NCBI GenBank assembly: GCA_019323515.1
Contig: JAHWHG010000020.1
Span: forward strand, 1-9,481
Direction of reading: 5' to 3'
DNA from: Candidatus Woesearchaeota archaeon
GTDB taxonomy: Archaea; Nanobdellota; Nanobdellia; Woesearchaeales; JAHWHD01
Length of the DNA: 9,481 nt
Shown here: positions 1-6,515 of the stretch, in pieces
How the letters are laid out: each line of letters begins with the position of its first letter
How positions within the stretch are numbered: position 1 is the stretch's first letter
Program-made: the position numbers and the translations under genes
Notes under the pieces: generated by a model
Database searches by the model: none
What the model was told of the DNA's origin: nothing
What the model saw: only the letters and a program-made list of their open reading frames with translations

Positions 1-253
1 ACCCAAGCTCTGAAATTATCTCTTTTCCTCTTATATGATGGTCTAAGTCAGTACCTAAAGTCTCGAACTTTCCAATGTCATGCAGAAGTGAGGCTCTATC
101 AAGAAGTTCAAGGTTTATAGAAAATCCTGCTTCAATAAATCTTTGAGCTACAAACATTGCTATCTTGTTGACAGTCATGGCATGAGATATCATCCTGTCA
201 GGCAGTCTTTGTTTCATAATATCAAAACACTGCTCTCTTGTTGGAAGTTGCAT
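1..253 (-). CDS. HD-domain phosphohydrolase, 5' part only (runs off the window)
   Basis: The minus strand from the ATG at 251-253 encodes 84 uninterrupted residues before the window edge. They match the start of an HD-superfamily metal-dependent phosphohydrolase: a lone His in SHAMTV (His24), the metal-binding pair in LLHDIGK (His58-Asp59), and a following HH..GKEI helix (His72-His73). In this superfamily these residues hold one or two divalent metals that hydrolyse phosphoester bonds. The LLHDIGK form resembles small HDIG-type proteins; the last conserved Asp would lie beyond the edge. The substrate cannot be told. The start is supported by an A/T-rich TATA-like element centred about 26 bases upstream, as expected for a leaderless archaeal transcript. 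It is transcribed divergently from the 67-residue gene at 399. HD-fold membership is clear; specific function is unknown. Confidence 0.85.
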   Translation of the reverse strand, partial: MQLPTREQCFDIMKQRLPDRMISHAMTVNKIAMFVAQRFIEAGFSINLELLDRASLLHDIGKFETLGTDLDHHIRGKEIISELG

Positions 254-275
254 AATGTAAGCAGAAATATAATGA

Positions 276-283
276 TTTTTTAA
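276..283 (-). promoter_or_regulatory. TATA-like element for the HD-domain gene
   Basis: Read on the minus strand this is TTAAAAAA, centred about 26 bases before the ATG at 253. The spacing matches the other leaderless genes in the window. The octamer itself is a weak TATA box, so spacing is the main support. Confidence 0.45.
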
Positions 284-368
284 TGTTTTGGTGCATATCC
301 GGGCTAAAGAGAAAGCTATTTAAAACTATTTTTATTTACTACCTCATAATAGTTTCAGTAGCAAAATC

Positions 369-376
369 TTTATAAA
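369..376 (+). promoter_or_regulatory. TATA box of the 67-residue gene
   Basis: TTTATAAA is preceded by an A-rich BRE-like stretch (GCAAAATC) and centred 26.5 bases before the ATG at 399. Transcription would start at or next to the A of the start codon, giving a leaderless mRNA. The 254-398 interval holds this element and the divergent HD-gene element; nothing else in it could be supported. Confidence 0.75.
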
Positions 377-398
377 TTACACAGTAATCATTACCTAT

Positions 399-602
399 AT
401 GAATCATAATTTTAAGCTTGAGAGACTGGATTTAGATCCAAGTAAATTAAATACCTTCAAAGAGTTCTTGTGCTTTAAGCTTCGCCAGAACAAAGAGCTT
501 GGGTTTAAGGATTTCCAGAAAAACTGCGGAATTAACAGGAAGCAGTGGGACCTTTTCAAGCAGGAAAACCTTGACAAAGAAGTTGAGTGGATAATTGAGT
601 AG
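399..602 (+). CDS. Small lysine-rich hypothetical protein (67 aa)
   Basis: I do not recognise the family. The protein is 67 residues, rich in Lys, Asn and Phe, with no signal peptide, membrane segment, Cys pair or known motif. The second half (about residues 32-58, with FKDFQKNCGI followed by RKQWDLFKQE) reads as two short amphipathic helices with a Gly-containing turn, which could be a helix-turn-helix-like fold, but this is only an impression. The start is chosen because a strong TATA box sits 26.5 bases upstream, so the ATG is probably the first codon of a leaderless transcript. It ends 37 bases before the dead-polymerase gene in the same direction. That gene seems to have its own TATA box, so co-transcription is possible but not required. 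The well-placed promoter makes it more likely to be real than chance. Confidence 0.65.
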   Translation: MNHNFKLERLDLDPSKLNTFKEFLCFKLRQNKELGFKDFQKNCGINRKQWDLFKQENLDKEVEWIIE

Positions 603-609
603 ATAAATT

Positions 610-617
610 CTTTTAAA
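610..617 (+). promoter_or_regulatory. TATA box of the PolB-like gene
   Basis: CTTTTAAA is centred 26.5 bases before the ATG at 640, inside the 37-base gap after the upstream small gene. The spacing indicates a leaderless transcript starting at the PolB-like gene's own ATG, independent of the upstream gene. Confidence 0.65.
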
Positions 618-639
618 CAAAATTAGTGTTCCAGGTTAT

Positions 640-3546
640 ATGAACATTGATTATATAATACTATCAGAGAGGCGTATAGACCAAAAGAAGCTTAAACCAT
701 TTCTAAGTTTCAGGGACAAAAATGGACATCTTGGGAGTGTTTTCCTGGATAGGTATGAGCATACGCACACTACCAAGATTTTAAACCCTAGAGAAAAGGC
801 TGAGCTTTTGGATTTTCTTAGGCACGATAACGCCCTATCACAACATAAAGTTCTTACCCCTAGAAGAGTTAAGAAGTATAATATTGTACAGTTGATTGGA
901 GATATAAACCTAAAGGATGCACTTCCTGAACAGTTTGCACGGATGAATTATGAGAAGCAGTCAATGTGGAACATCAATCCAATGGGTGCTGTGCTTAAAC
1001 AGGATTCTAGAATCATGAAAGCTCTTGAACTTCAGAGAGAAATCAATGAATCACTGGCAATGCTTAGGGGAGATGTTGAAAGTGTTGTAAAGGAGCAATA
1101 TGATAATCCTAAGTCTTGGAAGGCAATGACAACAAGGCATTACAAGGCTCTTATGAAAGCAGAAAGGATACTAAGGCCTGAACTTGAAGAGAAAAGATTG
1201 AAGATATCTGAAAAAAGATTAGAATTAAACAAGATACTTGCAGAAATCAATTCAAGGTCTAAAGTGAATCTTGAGGATAATGTTCAGGAGATATATCTTG
1301 ATTCTAAAGAAAGGCTTTTTTTCAGGAGGATGATGAATTATATGGATTTCTGGGACCAGAAATGGTGTTTCCTTGACATTGAGGTTCCGTTGTTTATGAC
1401 AGATAATCCAGAGGTATCATGGGTTGGTGTAATATTCAATCAAGGCATTAGAACAACAAAAGAGATTCACTGTCTTTATCCATTAAGTGTTGATGAATTT
1501 AATGGATATAAGATTTATTCATATAAGGATGAATTTGAACTTGTGAAAGGTTTGAAAGAGTCCATATTACGAGAGGATCCATTCATAGTAAGCACTTATA
1601 ACACAAGGTTTGACCTTATCAAGTTAAGGGAGCATGGTGATTTCAGGATAGGTATGCATGAGAACCAGCCGGTCATGAAGAGTTCAATGAACTTTTTTGA
1701 GAGAATCGGTTTAGACGGCAGGATGGTAATTGATCTTCTAAGATGGGGCAAGACACAATATAAATATCTGATAAACCAGAAGCTTGAGAATGTTGCAAAA
1801 GAGCTTTTAGGAGATGAACGGTTCTCAAAGTCAATAAGTTATGATGAGATGGCTGCTCTTGAACTTAAGTGCAAGAACATGGAGCTTCCATTGGAGGAGA
1901 GAATCGAGGCAGCAACGACAATAGCAGAGTATCTTTGCGATGATGTCAATGTAATGCTTGAGATAAAAAATTCAGAAGTATTCCAGAGAGGTTTCAGGCA
2001 TTACTGCAGATTAAGCCAGATACTGTGGATCGATATACCTAAGTTGATGCATTCTCCTAACCAGGCTAACTTGGCGCAGGAGAGAGAATATTTCTGGAAT
2101 GTTGGGAATTATAGGGAGAGTGCATTTATGAAGTATAGTCAGAATATCGACCTTGAACAGCTTGCAAAGCAAAGGGTTAAGATCATGATGAAGAAGTATC
2201 TTAACTTAAATGAGGTCAAGGGAAGGGTTGAGGATGTCACTAAGGTTTATCTTCCAATCTATCCTGCATTTTTCAAGCAAGTAAGACATCCTGACAGGTT
2301 TCCATGGATGGATTTAGTTGTAATGGGGGTTGAGAATGAAAAGGATAAGCTTGGAAAGTTTCTACTAAGCCAGTATGCAGATGCACTATGTAATTACCTT
2401 ATTGTTGATTATGGGGGGTATATGAGGGCTAAAGAGGATAAGATAAAGAAAGGTAAAGATCTGAAGAAGATTGTAAAAAGATTAAGGAGATATCATACAC
2501 TATCAGAAGATTTCTTTTTGAAGGTTAATCATGCATTTAACCAGAGCAGGAAAGAGACTAAGAGTTATCAAAGCCTTGCTGTTAGTGTAAGAAAGAAGCT
2601 TTACGAGATTGTAGATGAACTAAGTGGGCAGAAAAAGGATAAGAATTTTACAGATGAGTTTATTGAGGGTTATATCAGCTATAAAGTCTCGCATCTTAAG
2701 GTAAATTTCCTTAATTCTAAGATTCAGGGGAATTATCTTGTTGATGCAGAAGAGATTGATAAGGGTCTAAGAGATTATCTTCAGGAGTTTTCAAGTGAAC
2801 TTGAGAATTGTGGTGTTGAGGTTGTTAAGCAGAGCGGACAGATGCTTTACCTTAAAGGAGATGTAAGCAAGCTTGAGAAGGTCATACAATTAAAGAACAT
2901 TCCTGTGCTTCTACATATGAATGACAGATTATTTTATAGAGAACATGGATATCTTAGAGGGTTTAAGAAGGACAGGAAAGCAACACATAACATGACAGTG
3001 TTTGAGATTGACTGCCTTAGGGATACAATTGAGATGTTATTAGATGGGGAATATGAGGAAGCTTTCCATTACCTAAAGAACGAGTTTGACCTTCTTGAGA
3101 TGTATGATGATGAGAATCCTGGGTTTTTCTTTAATCATAAATGTCCAAAAGAACATCTTCTGTACCACATAAAAAGTTCTGAGAGGTTTGAATCATATGA
3201 GAATGGAGAGAAAGTAAGGTTCTTTATTGATGAAAAAAAGGCAAAGGAGTTTGGTGCAGTTGAGAGTTTCAAGAGATGTAGAAATACAGGGAGAAGGTAC
3301 TTTGATATGTCTGATAAAAAAACTGAGAAAACAGTTAGGTACTATGTCTGCGGCCTAGATGAGATTGATATTGATGTTAGCTATTTCAGGACAATGATGC
3401 TGTTCAAGTTCAAGAACCTGCTTGGTGATTTGATTGGGCATAAAAGGGTTTATAACATGCTTGAAAATGATTTAAGTGACGGATGGTATAAGAAGATTGC
3501 TAGTGAGTTTGAGAATGATGAGCAATTAGAACTTGTGTTTGAATAA
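640..3546 (+). CDS. Inactivated family-B DNA polymerase homologue with intact 3'-5' exonuclease motifs (968 aa)
   Basis: Architecture is that of an archaeal PolB: N-terminal domain, DnaQ-like 3'-5' exonuclease, palm/fingers and thumb. Exonuclease motifs are present: Exo I FLDIE (Asp246, Glu248), Exo II YNTRFD (Asn321, Asp325) and Exo III YLCDD (Tyr431, Asp435). The polymerase motifs are recognisable but dead. Motif A is VYLPIYPAF (536-544), matching DxxSLYPSI with Val536 for the catalytic Asp and Tyr541 kept. Motif C is VVKQSGQMLYL (728-738), with Ser732 and Gln734 where DTD is expected. Motif B survives only as LNS (691-693). The thumb follows in order (FKKDRK at 775-780 where KKKY is usual, then HLLYHI 839-844). 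At 968 residues it exceeds the usual ~780; much of the excess is a charged helical stretch at about 121-205. The C-terminus (QLELVF) is a possible clamp-binding tail. Inference: an exonuclease or structural replication/repair factor, not a polymerase. Confidence 0.85.
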   Translation: MNIDYIILSERRIDQKKLKPFLSFRDKNGHLGSVFLDRYEHTHTTKILNPREKAELLDFLRHDNALSQHKVLTPRRVKKYNIVQLIGDINLKDALPEQFARMNYEKQSMWNINPMGAVLKQDSRIMKALELQREINESLAMLRGDVESVVKEQYDNPKSWKAMTTRHYKALMKAERILRPELEEKRLKISEKRLELNKILAEINSRSKVNLEDNVQEIYLDSKERLFFRRMMNYMDFWDQKWCFLDIEVPLFMTDNPEVSWVGVIFNQGIRTTKEIHCLYPLSVDEFNGYKIYSYKDEFELVKGLKESILREDPFIVSTYNTRFDLIKLREHGDFRIGMHENQPVMKSSMNFFERIGLDGRMVIDLLRWGKTQYKYLINQKLENVAKELLGDERFSKSISYDEMAALELKCKNMELPLEERIEAATTIAEYLCDDVNVMLEIKNSEVFQRGFRHYCRLSQILWIDIPKLMHSPNQANLAQEREYFWNVGNYRESAFMKYSQNIDLEQLAKQRVKIMMKKYLNLNEVKGRVEDVTKVYLPIYPAFFKQVRHPDRFPWMDLVVMGVENEKDKLGKFLLSQYADALCNYLIVDYGGYMRAKEDKIKKGKDLKKIVKRLRRYHTLSEDFFLKVNHAFNQSRKETKSYQSLAVSVRKKLYEIVDELSGQKKDKNFTDEFIEGYISYKVSHLKVNFLNSKIQGNYLVDAEEIDKGLRDYLQEFSSELENCGVEVVKQSGQMLYLKGDVSKLEKVIQLKNIPVLLHMNDRLFYREHGYLRGFKKDRKATHNMTVFEIDCLRDTIEMLLDGEYEEAFHYLKNEFDLLEMYDDENPGFFFNHKCPKEHLLYHIKSSERFESYENGEKVRFFIDEKKAKEFGAVESFKRCRNTGRRYFDMSDKKTEKTVRYYVCGLDEIDIDVSYFRTMMLFKFKNLLGDLIGHKRVYNMLENDLSDGWYKKIASEFENDEQLELVFE

Positions 3547-3551
3547 TTTTT
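3547..3551 (+). terminator. Possible oligo-T terminator of the PolB-like gene
   Basis: Five T residues directly follow the TAA stop at 3544-3546, and pyrimidine-rich stretches (CCTTTTCTC, CTCTTTTAG) continue into the mutL 3' coding end. Archaeal RNA polymerase often stops at T-runs without a hairpin. The run is short, so this is weak. Confidence 0.3.
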
Positions 3552-5268
3552 AAATAACCCTCTTAAACCTTTTCTCAAGGTCTCTTTTAGTGAACTTAAT
3601 CATTGTAGGTCTACCATGGGGGCAGGTATAGGGAAGCTCACATGAGTGAAGTTCCTTTATTATCTTGTACATCTCTGCTTTCTCAATCCTCTCACCTTGT
3701 TTGACAGATTTTCTGCATGCCATTCGTGTAATGATCTTTTCCTTAATCTCCTCAATTGTCTTGAACTTTGAGTTTCTAAGTTCATCAACAATATCAAGGA
3801 CAGAGTCTTTTGTGAGTTGTCTCTTAATAACCAAAGGTGCTGATCTTAAGATGAATGAATTATTGCCGAAGTCTTCTATCTTAAAGCCGAATTTATCAAA
3901 TAGCTGAAGGTTTGCCTTTAGAATAGAAGCGTCAACACTTGTAAGTTCAAAGTGTACAGGAGAGAGAAGTTCTTGTGTCATGATGCCCTTATCCTTGAAC
4001 TGTTGCATTAGTTTTTCATAATTGCAGCGTTCCTCTGCAGCATGCATATCAATCACAAGAAAACCTTCCTTGTCCTCTGCGAGGATATAGCAGTTATGAA
4101 CTAAGCCCAGGATTGTTAGTTCTGGGATATTTGGTGATTCTTTTACTACTGTCTTTATTTCTGCAAGAGCGGTCTGCTCTGGTTTTGATTCATAAATCTT
4201 TTCAGCTTTTTTTTGTTTTGGTTTGTCTGTTTGCACAAGCACTGATTGTGTCTCGCTGGGGTCAGATTCTGGAATCAGGTCAGATGAAGCAAGCGCCTCT
4301 TTAACTGAAGTAAAGATTGTCTCATAAAGTTCATTCTCAATTGAAAAGCGTACTTCAGTCTTTGAAGGGTGTACATTCACATCAACTAGCTCTGGCTTGA
4401 TTTGGATTGATAAAATGGCGACAGGGTGTCTTTCGAGATGTAGTAAAGTGTGATAAGCGTCATAGAGTGCATCAGTTATGACTTTATTCTTTATGTAGCG
4501 GTTATTAACAAAGATTGATTGCTGGTCGCGGGATGCTCTTGAGAGTTGAGGTTTAGAGATAAAGCCCTTTATTGAAAGTTTTGGTTTTTCATGATTGACT
4601 GGGATTAAGTTTTTTGCGACATCTTTTCCATAGATATCCACAATATTGTTTAAGAGGTCATCAGTTGCAGGGCTTGAGATTATTGTCTTTGTGTCATGTA
4701 TAAGCTTAAACGAGATAGCTGGATGTATCAATGCATACCTTGTGACAATGTCAGTTATCTGGTTGAGTTCAGTTGTTATAATCTTTAGATGTTTCTTTCT
4801 TGCAGGTGTGTTAAAAAAGAGGTCAGAGACTTCAACAGTTGTACCAGCAGGCGCTCCAATTGGTTCAAGCTTTAGGATCTTTGAACCTGAAACAAGAAGT
4901 TTAGTGCCTTCTAATGTATCTTCTTGCTTAGTTATAATCTTTAGGTTCGAGACCGCTGCAATACTTGCAAGTGCTTCTCCCCTGAATCCTAAAGAGTTGA
5001 TGTTAAAGAGGTCATCAGCTGTTGAGATCTTTGAGGTAGCATGTCGCATTATTGAAAGTTCAACGTCGTCTCGTGACATTCCACTGCCGTTGTCTGTGAC
5101 TTTTATTAATGACTTTCCGCCTTCCTTAAGTTCAATTGTAATTATTGAAGCTCCTGCATCAATAGAATTCTCAATCAATTCCTTAACAACTGAAGCTGGC
5201 CTTTCAATAACTTCACCAGCTGCAATCTTATTCACTAGTTCATCATCTAAAACCTGGATTTTTCCCAT
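3550..5268 (-). CDS. mutL: DNA mismatch repair protein MutL, endonuclease type (572 aa)
   Basis: MutL links mismatch recognition by MutS to strand nicking. The N-terminal GHKL ATPase is complete: catalytic Glu30 and Asn34 in KELIENSIDAGA, DNGSGM at 59-64, GFRGEAL at 94-100, then the S5-like domain (FFNTPARKKH 151-160, DVNVHPSKTEVRF 296-308). A short charged linker (about 332-380) leads to a C-terminal domain with the metal-binding nuclease signature: DMHAAEERCNYE (407-418, the DQHAxxExxxxE motif), ACRKSVKQGE (517-526), CPHGRP (549-554) and a terminal FKR. It should therefore nick DNA itself, as in organisms without MutH. QELLSP (432-437) fits the QxxLxP clamp-binding motif known from bacterial MutL. 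Length is slightly below the usual ~600 because of the short linker. Its tail lies 3 bases from the PolB-like gene's tail. Unlike its neighbours it has a leader with a Shine-Dalgarno-like AAGGGGGT. Bacterial ancestry is plausible. Confidence 0.97.
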   Translation of the reverse strand: MGKIQVLDDELVNKIAAGEVIERPASVVKELIENSIDAGASIITIELKEGGKSLIKVTDNGSGMSRDDVELSIMRHATSKISTADDLFNINSLGFRGEALASIAAVSNLKIITKQEDTLEGTKLLVSGSKILKLEPIGAPAGTTVEVSDLFFNTPARKKHLKIITTELNQITDIVTRYALIHPAISFKLIHDTKTIISSPATDDLLNNIVDIYGKDVAKNLIPVNHEKPKLSIKGFISKPQLSRASRDQQSIFVNNRYIKNKVITDALYDAYHTLLHLERHPVAILSIQIKPELVDVNVHPSKTEVRFSIENELYETIFTSVKEALASSDLIPESDPSETQSVLVQTDKPKQKKAEKIYESKPEQTALAEIKTVVKESPNIPELTILGLVHNCYILAEDKEGFLVIDMHAAEERCNYEKLMQQFKDKGIMTQELLSPVHFELTSVDASILKANLQLFDKFGFKIEDFGNNSFILRSAPLVIKRQLTKDSVLDIVDELRNSKFKTIEEIKEKIITRMACRKSVKQGERIEKAEMYKIIKELHSCELPYTCPHGRPTMIKFTKRDLEKRFKRVI

Positions 5269-5271
5269 ATT

Positions 5272-5279
5272 ACCCCCTT
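5272..5279 (-). promoter_or_regulatory. Ribosome binding site of mutL
   Basis: The minus strand reads AAGGGGGT, then three bases, then the ATG at 5268. It resembles the AGGAGGTGAT complement of the 16S rRNA 3' end, allowing a G-U pair. It supports the chosen start and is unusual here, because most genes in the window appear leaderless. Confidence 0.6.
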
Positions 5280-5299
5280 GAGAAAGTTGTAATGCTCTT

Positions 5300-5307
5300 G
5301 TTTAAAT
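5300..5307 (-). promoter_or_regulatory. TATA-like element of mutL
   Basis: On the minus strand this is ATTTAAAC, centred about 35 bases before the mutL ATG. With the ~26-base spacing of the other promoters, transcription would begin near 5277, leaving a leader of about nine bases that includes the GGGGG of the ribosome binding site. The divergent 380-residue gene has a separate TATA box at 5343. Confidence 0.5.
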
Positions 5308-5342
5308 GTTTTGCTGTTGGTTTAAAAAGGTAATTCAAAGCT

Positions 5343-5350
5343 TTTATAAA
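5343..5350 (+). promoter_or_regulatory. TATA box of the 380-residue unknown gene
   Basis: TTTATAAA is centred 26.5 bases before the ATG at 5373, the same geometry as at 369-376, and indicates a leaderless transcript. With the mutL element at 5300-5307 it forms a compact divergent promoter region of about 100 bases. Confidence 0.75.
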
Positions 5351-5372
5351 GCGAAAAACCCTTCCAGATAAC

Positions 5373-6515
5373 ATGGATAAACTGCAATGGGAGTACCTTG
5401 TGAATGGTAGGAGAAAGAAGGATATCAAGAAGCTGACTCCGCATGAAATTCAGTTCGAGGCAGAGATTAAGGATCTGGAAAAGGTAATAGAAGCAGCGTT
5501 ATTGTTAAGGCCTAATAGAAGCATAATCATACCTGAATCAAGTCTAATCTATCCACAATTCTATGATGGTAAGACTAAGGAATGGAAGCATCCAATTGAC
5601 CCAGAGGATAATTTCAAGAAAAGCGGAAGGGTCATGAATATCCTAAGAGCTGGCAGGGAGTATAAGCTTAAGACAGTGGATAAAGAGACAGGAACAATTG
5701 CACCTGCTGACATGCACAAGCACAGGCTTGGTCCTCAGACACTGATGAAGCTGAGGGCTGATGATTACATGGTTGATGATAATGGTAAAAGAAGAAGCTT
5801 GTCAGATTATAACTGGAACAGGTACATTGCGTGTTATGGATGGTTTTTCAAGGATGGCAAGGAAAAGAAGATAATGCCCCAGGACGATTTACATATAGGG
5901 TGGAGACTGGCTTCTGTTATAATAAGCAATAATATTTATTTCAAGTATTCAAACCCTGGGGGTAAGTTTTGGATGGACCTTCCATCACTTGAGAATGGAC
6001 CAAGTTCTCCTACAAGCATAACAATAAGGCATGGGCTTATGACATCTGGAAATCTTTGGAATGATTATACAAGCTGGCCTGAAATAAAGGTGAAGTTAAC
6101 AAGAAAGGATGGTAAGCTTGACATTTACAGGAATTATACGCACATAAACCATCAATGGGTTGCTGCGATTGTATTAAGAAATCATGTTAATGACAGCAGA
6201 AGGGATAAGCGTGGTTTTCCACCGAGAGAGAACCACAGGATAAAGCCAGTGCTTCTGAATGTCACACCACCTCCAGACAGAATGTCGATAGGTTTTGGGT
6301 TATACCTTGACAATAATGTTTTGGTCAAGAGGGTTGATGAAGGGGGTAAAGAATATCTTGATAAGATGCTAGAGCCAGAGAGAGAACTATTGTGGTCAAT
6401 GCATCTTTGGTATAGAAGATTCAGTTCATGCTACAGGATTGATGAAACTCTTTCTACTTTGGATAAGGTAGTTGAGGATTTCAGTAGATGTTATAAGAAG
6501 CTAGAACTAGTTTAA
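5373..6515 (+). CDS. Protein of unknown function between mutL and mutS (380 aa)
   Basis: I do not recognise a family. The protein looks soluble: no signal peptide, no membrane helix, no Walker, zinc-binding or clear nuclease motif. It is rich in aromatic residues, with eleven Trp (for example 148, 157, 177, 229, 235, 262, 341, 346) and many Tyr. The N-terminal third is basic and helical (about 1-45, then 80-145); the middle (about 148-300) alternates hydrophobic and polar residues as beta-rich domains do, with polar clusters such as RNYTHINHQW (253-262) and NDSRRDKRGF (273-282) that could bind nucleic acid; about 325-378 reads as C-terminal helices. The ATG is supported by a TATA box 26.5 bases upstream. 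It is divergent from mutL and its stop codon overlaps that of mutS, so it is embedded between the two repair genes on the opposite strand. A role in repair is only suggested by position. Confidence 0.8.
   Translation: MDKLQWEYLVNGRRKKDIKKLTPHEIQFEAEIKDLEKVIEAALLLRPNRSIIIPESSLIYPQFYDGKTKEWKHPIDPEDNFKKSGRVMNILRAGREYKLKTVDKETGTIAPADMHKHRLGPQTLMKLRADDYMVDDNGKRRSLSDYNWNRYIACYGWFFKDGKEKKIMPQDDLHIGWRLASVIISNNIYFKYSNPGGKFWMDLPSLENGPSSPTSITIRHGLMTSGNLWNDYTSWPEIKVKLTRKDGKLDIYRNYTHINHQWVAAIVLRNHVNDSRRDKRGFPPRENHRIKPVLLNVTPPPDRMSIGFGLYLDNNVLVKRVDEGGKEYLDKMLEPERELLWSMHLWYRRFSSCYRIDETLSTLDKVVEDFSRCYKKLELV

Noticed and set aside
317..324. Additional TATA-like sequence (TATTTAAA) in the 254-398 gap
   Set aside because: The positions about 26 bases away on either strand do not begin a usable reading frame (the minus-strand ATG at 296 is soon stopped), and no structured RNA could be seen. 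It is probably just A/T-rich intergenic sequence.
640..3546. Annotating the PolB-like gene as an active DNA polymerase
   Set aside because: The aspartates of motifs A and C are replaced in the best alignment I can make by eye, and no DTD or DxxSLYPS sequence occurs anywhere in the protein.
3665..4304. Two short plus-strand frames antisense to the mutL C-terminal half
   Set aside because: The opposite strand encodes clear MutL motifs, and these frames have no promoter spacing or recognisable content.
4646..5281. Open frame of 211 codons on the plus strand inside mutL
   Set aside because: It lies antisense to the conserved MutL ATPase region, is Ser/Ile/Val-rich as expected of a reverse-complement frame, and has no TATA element at the expected spacing.
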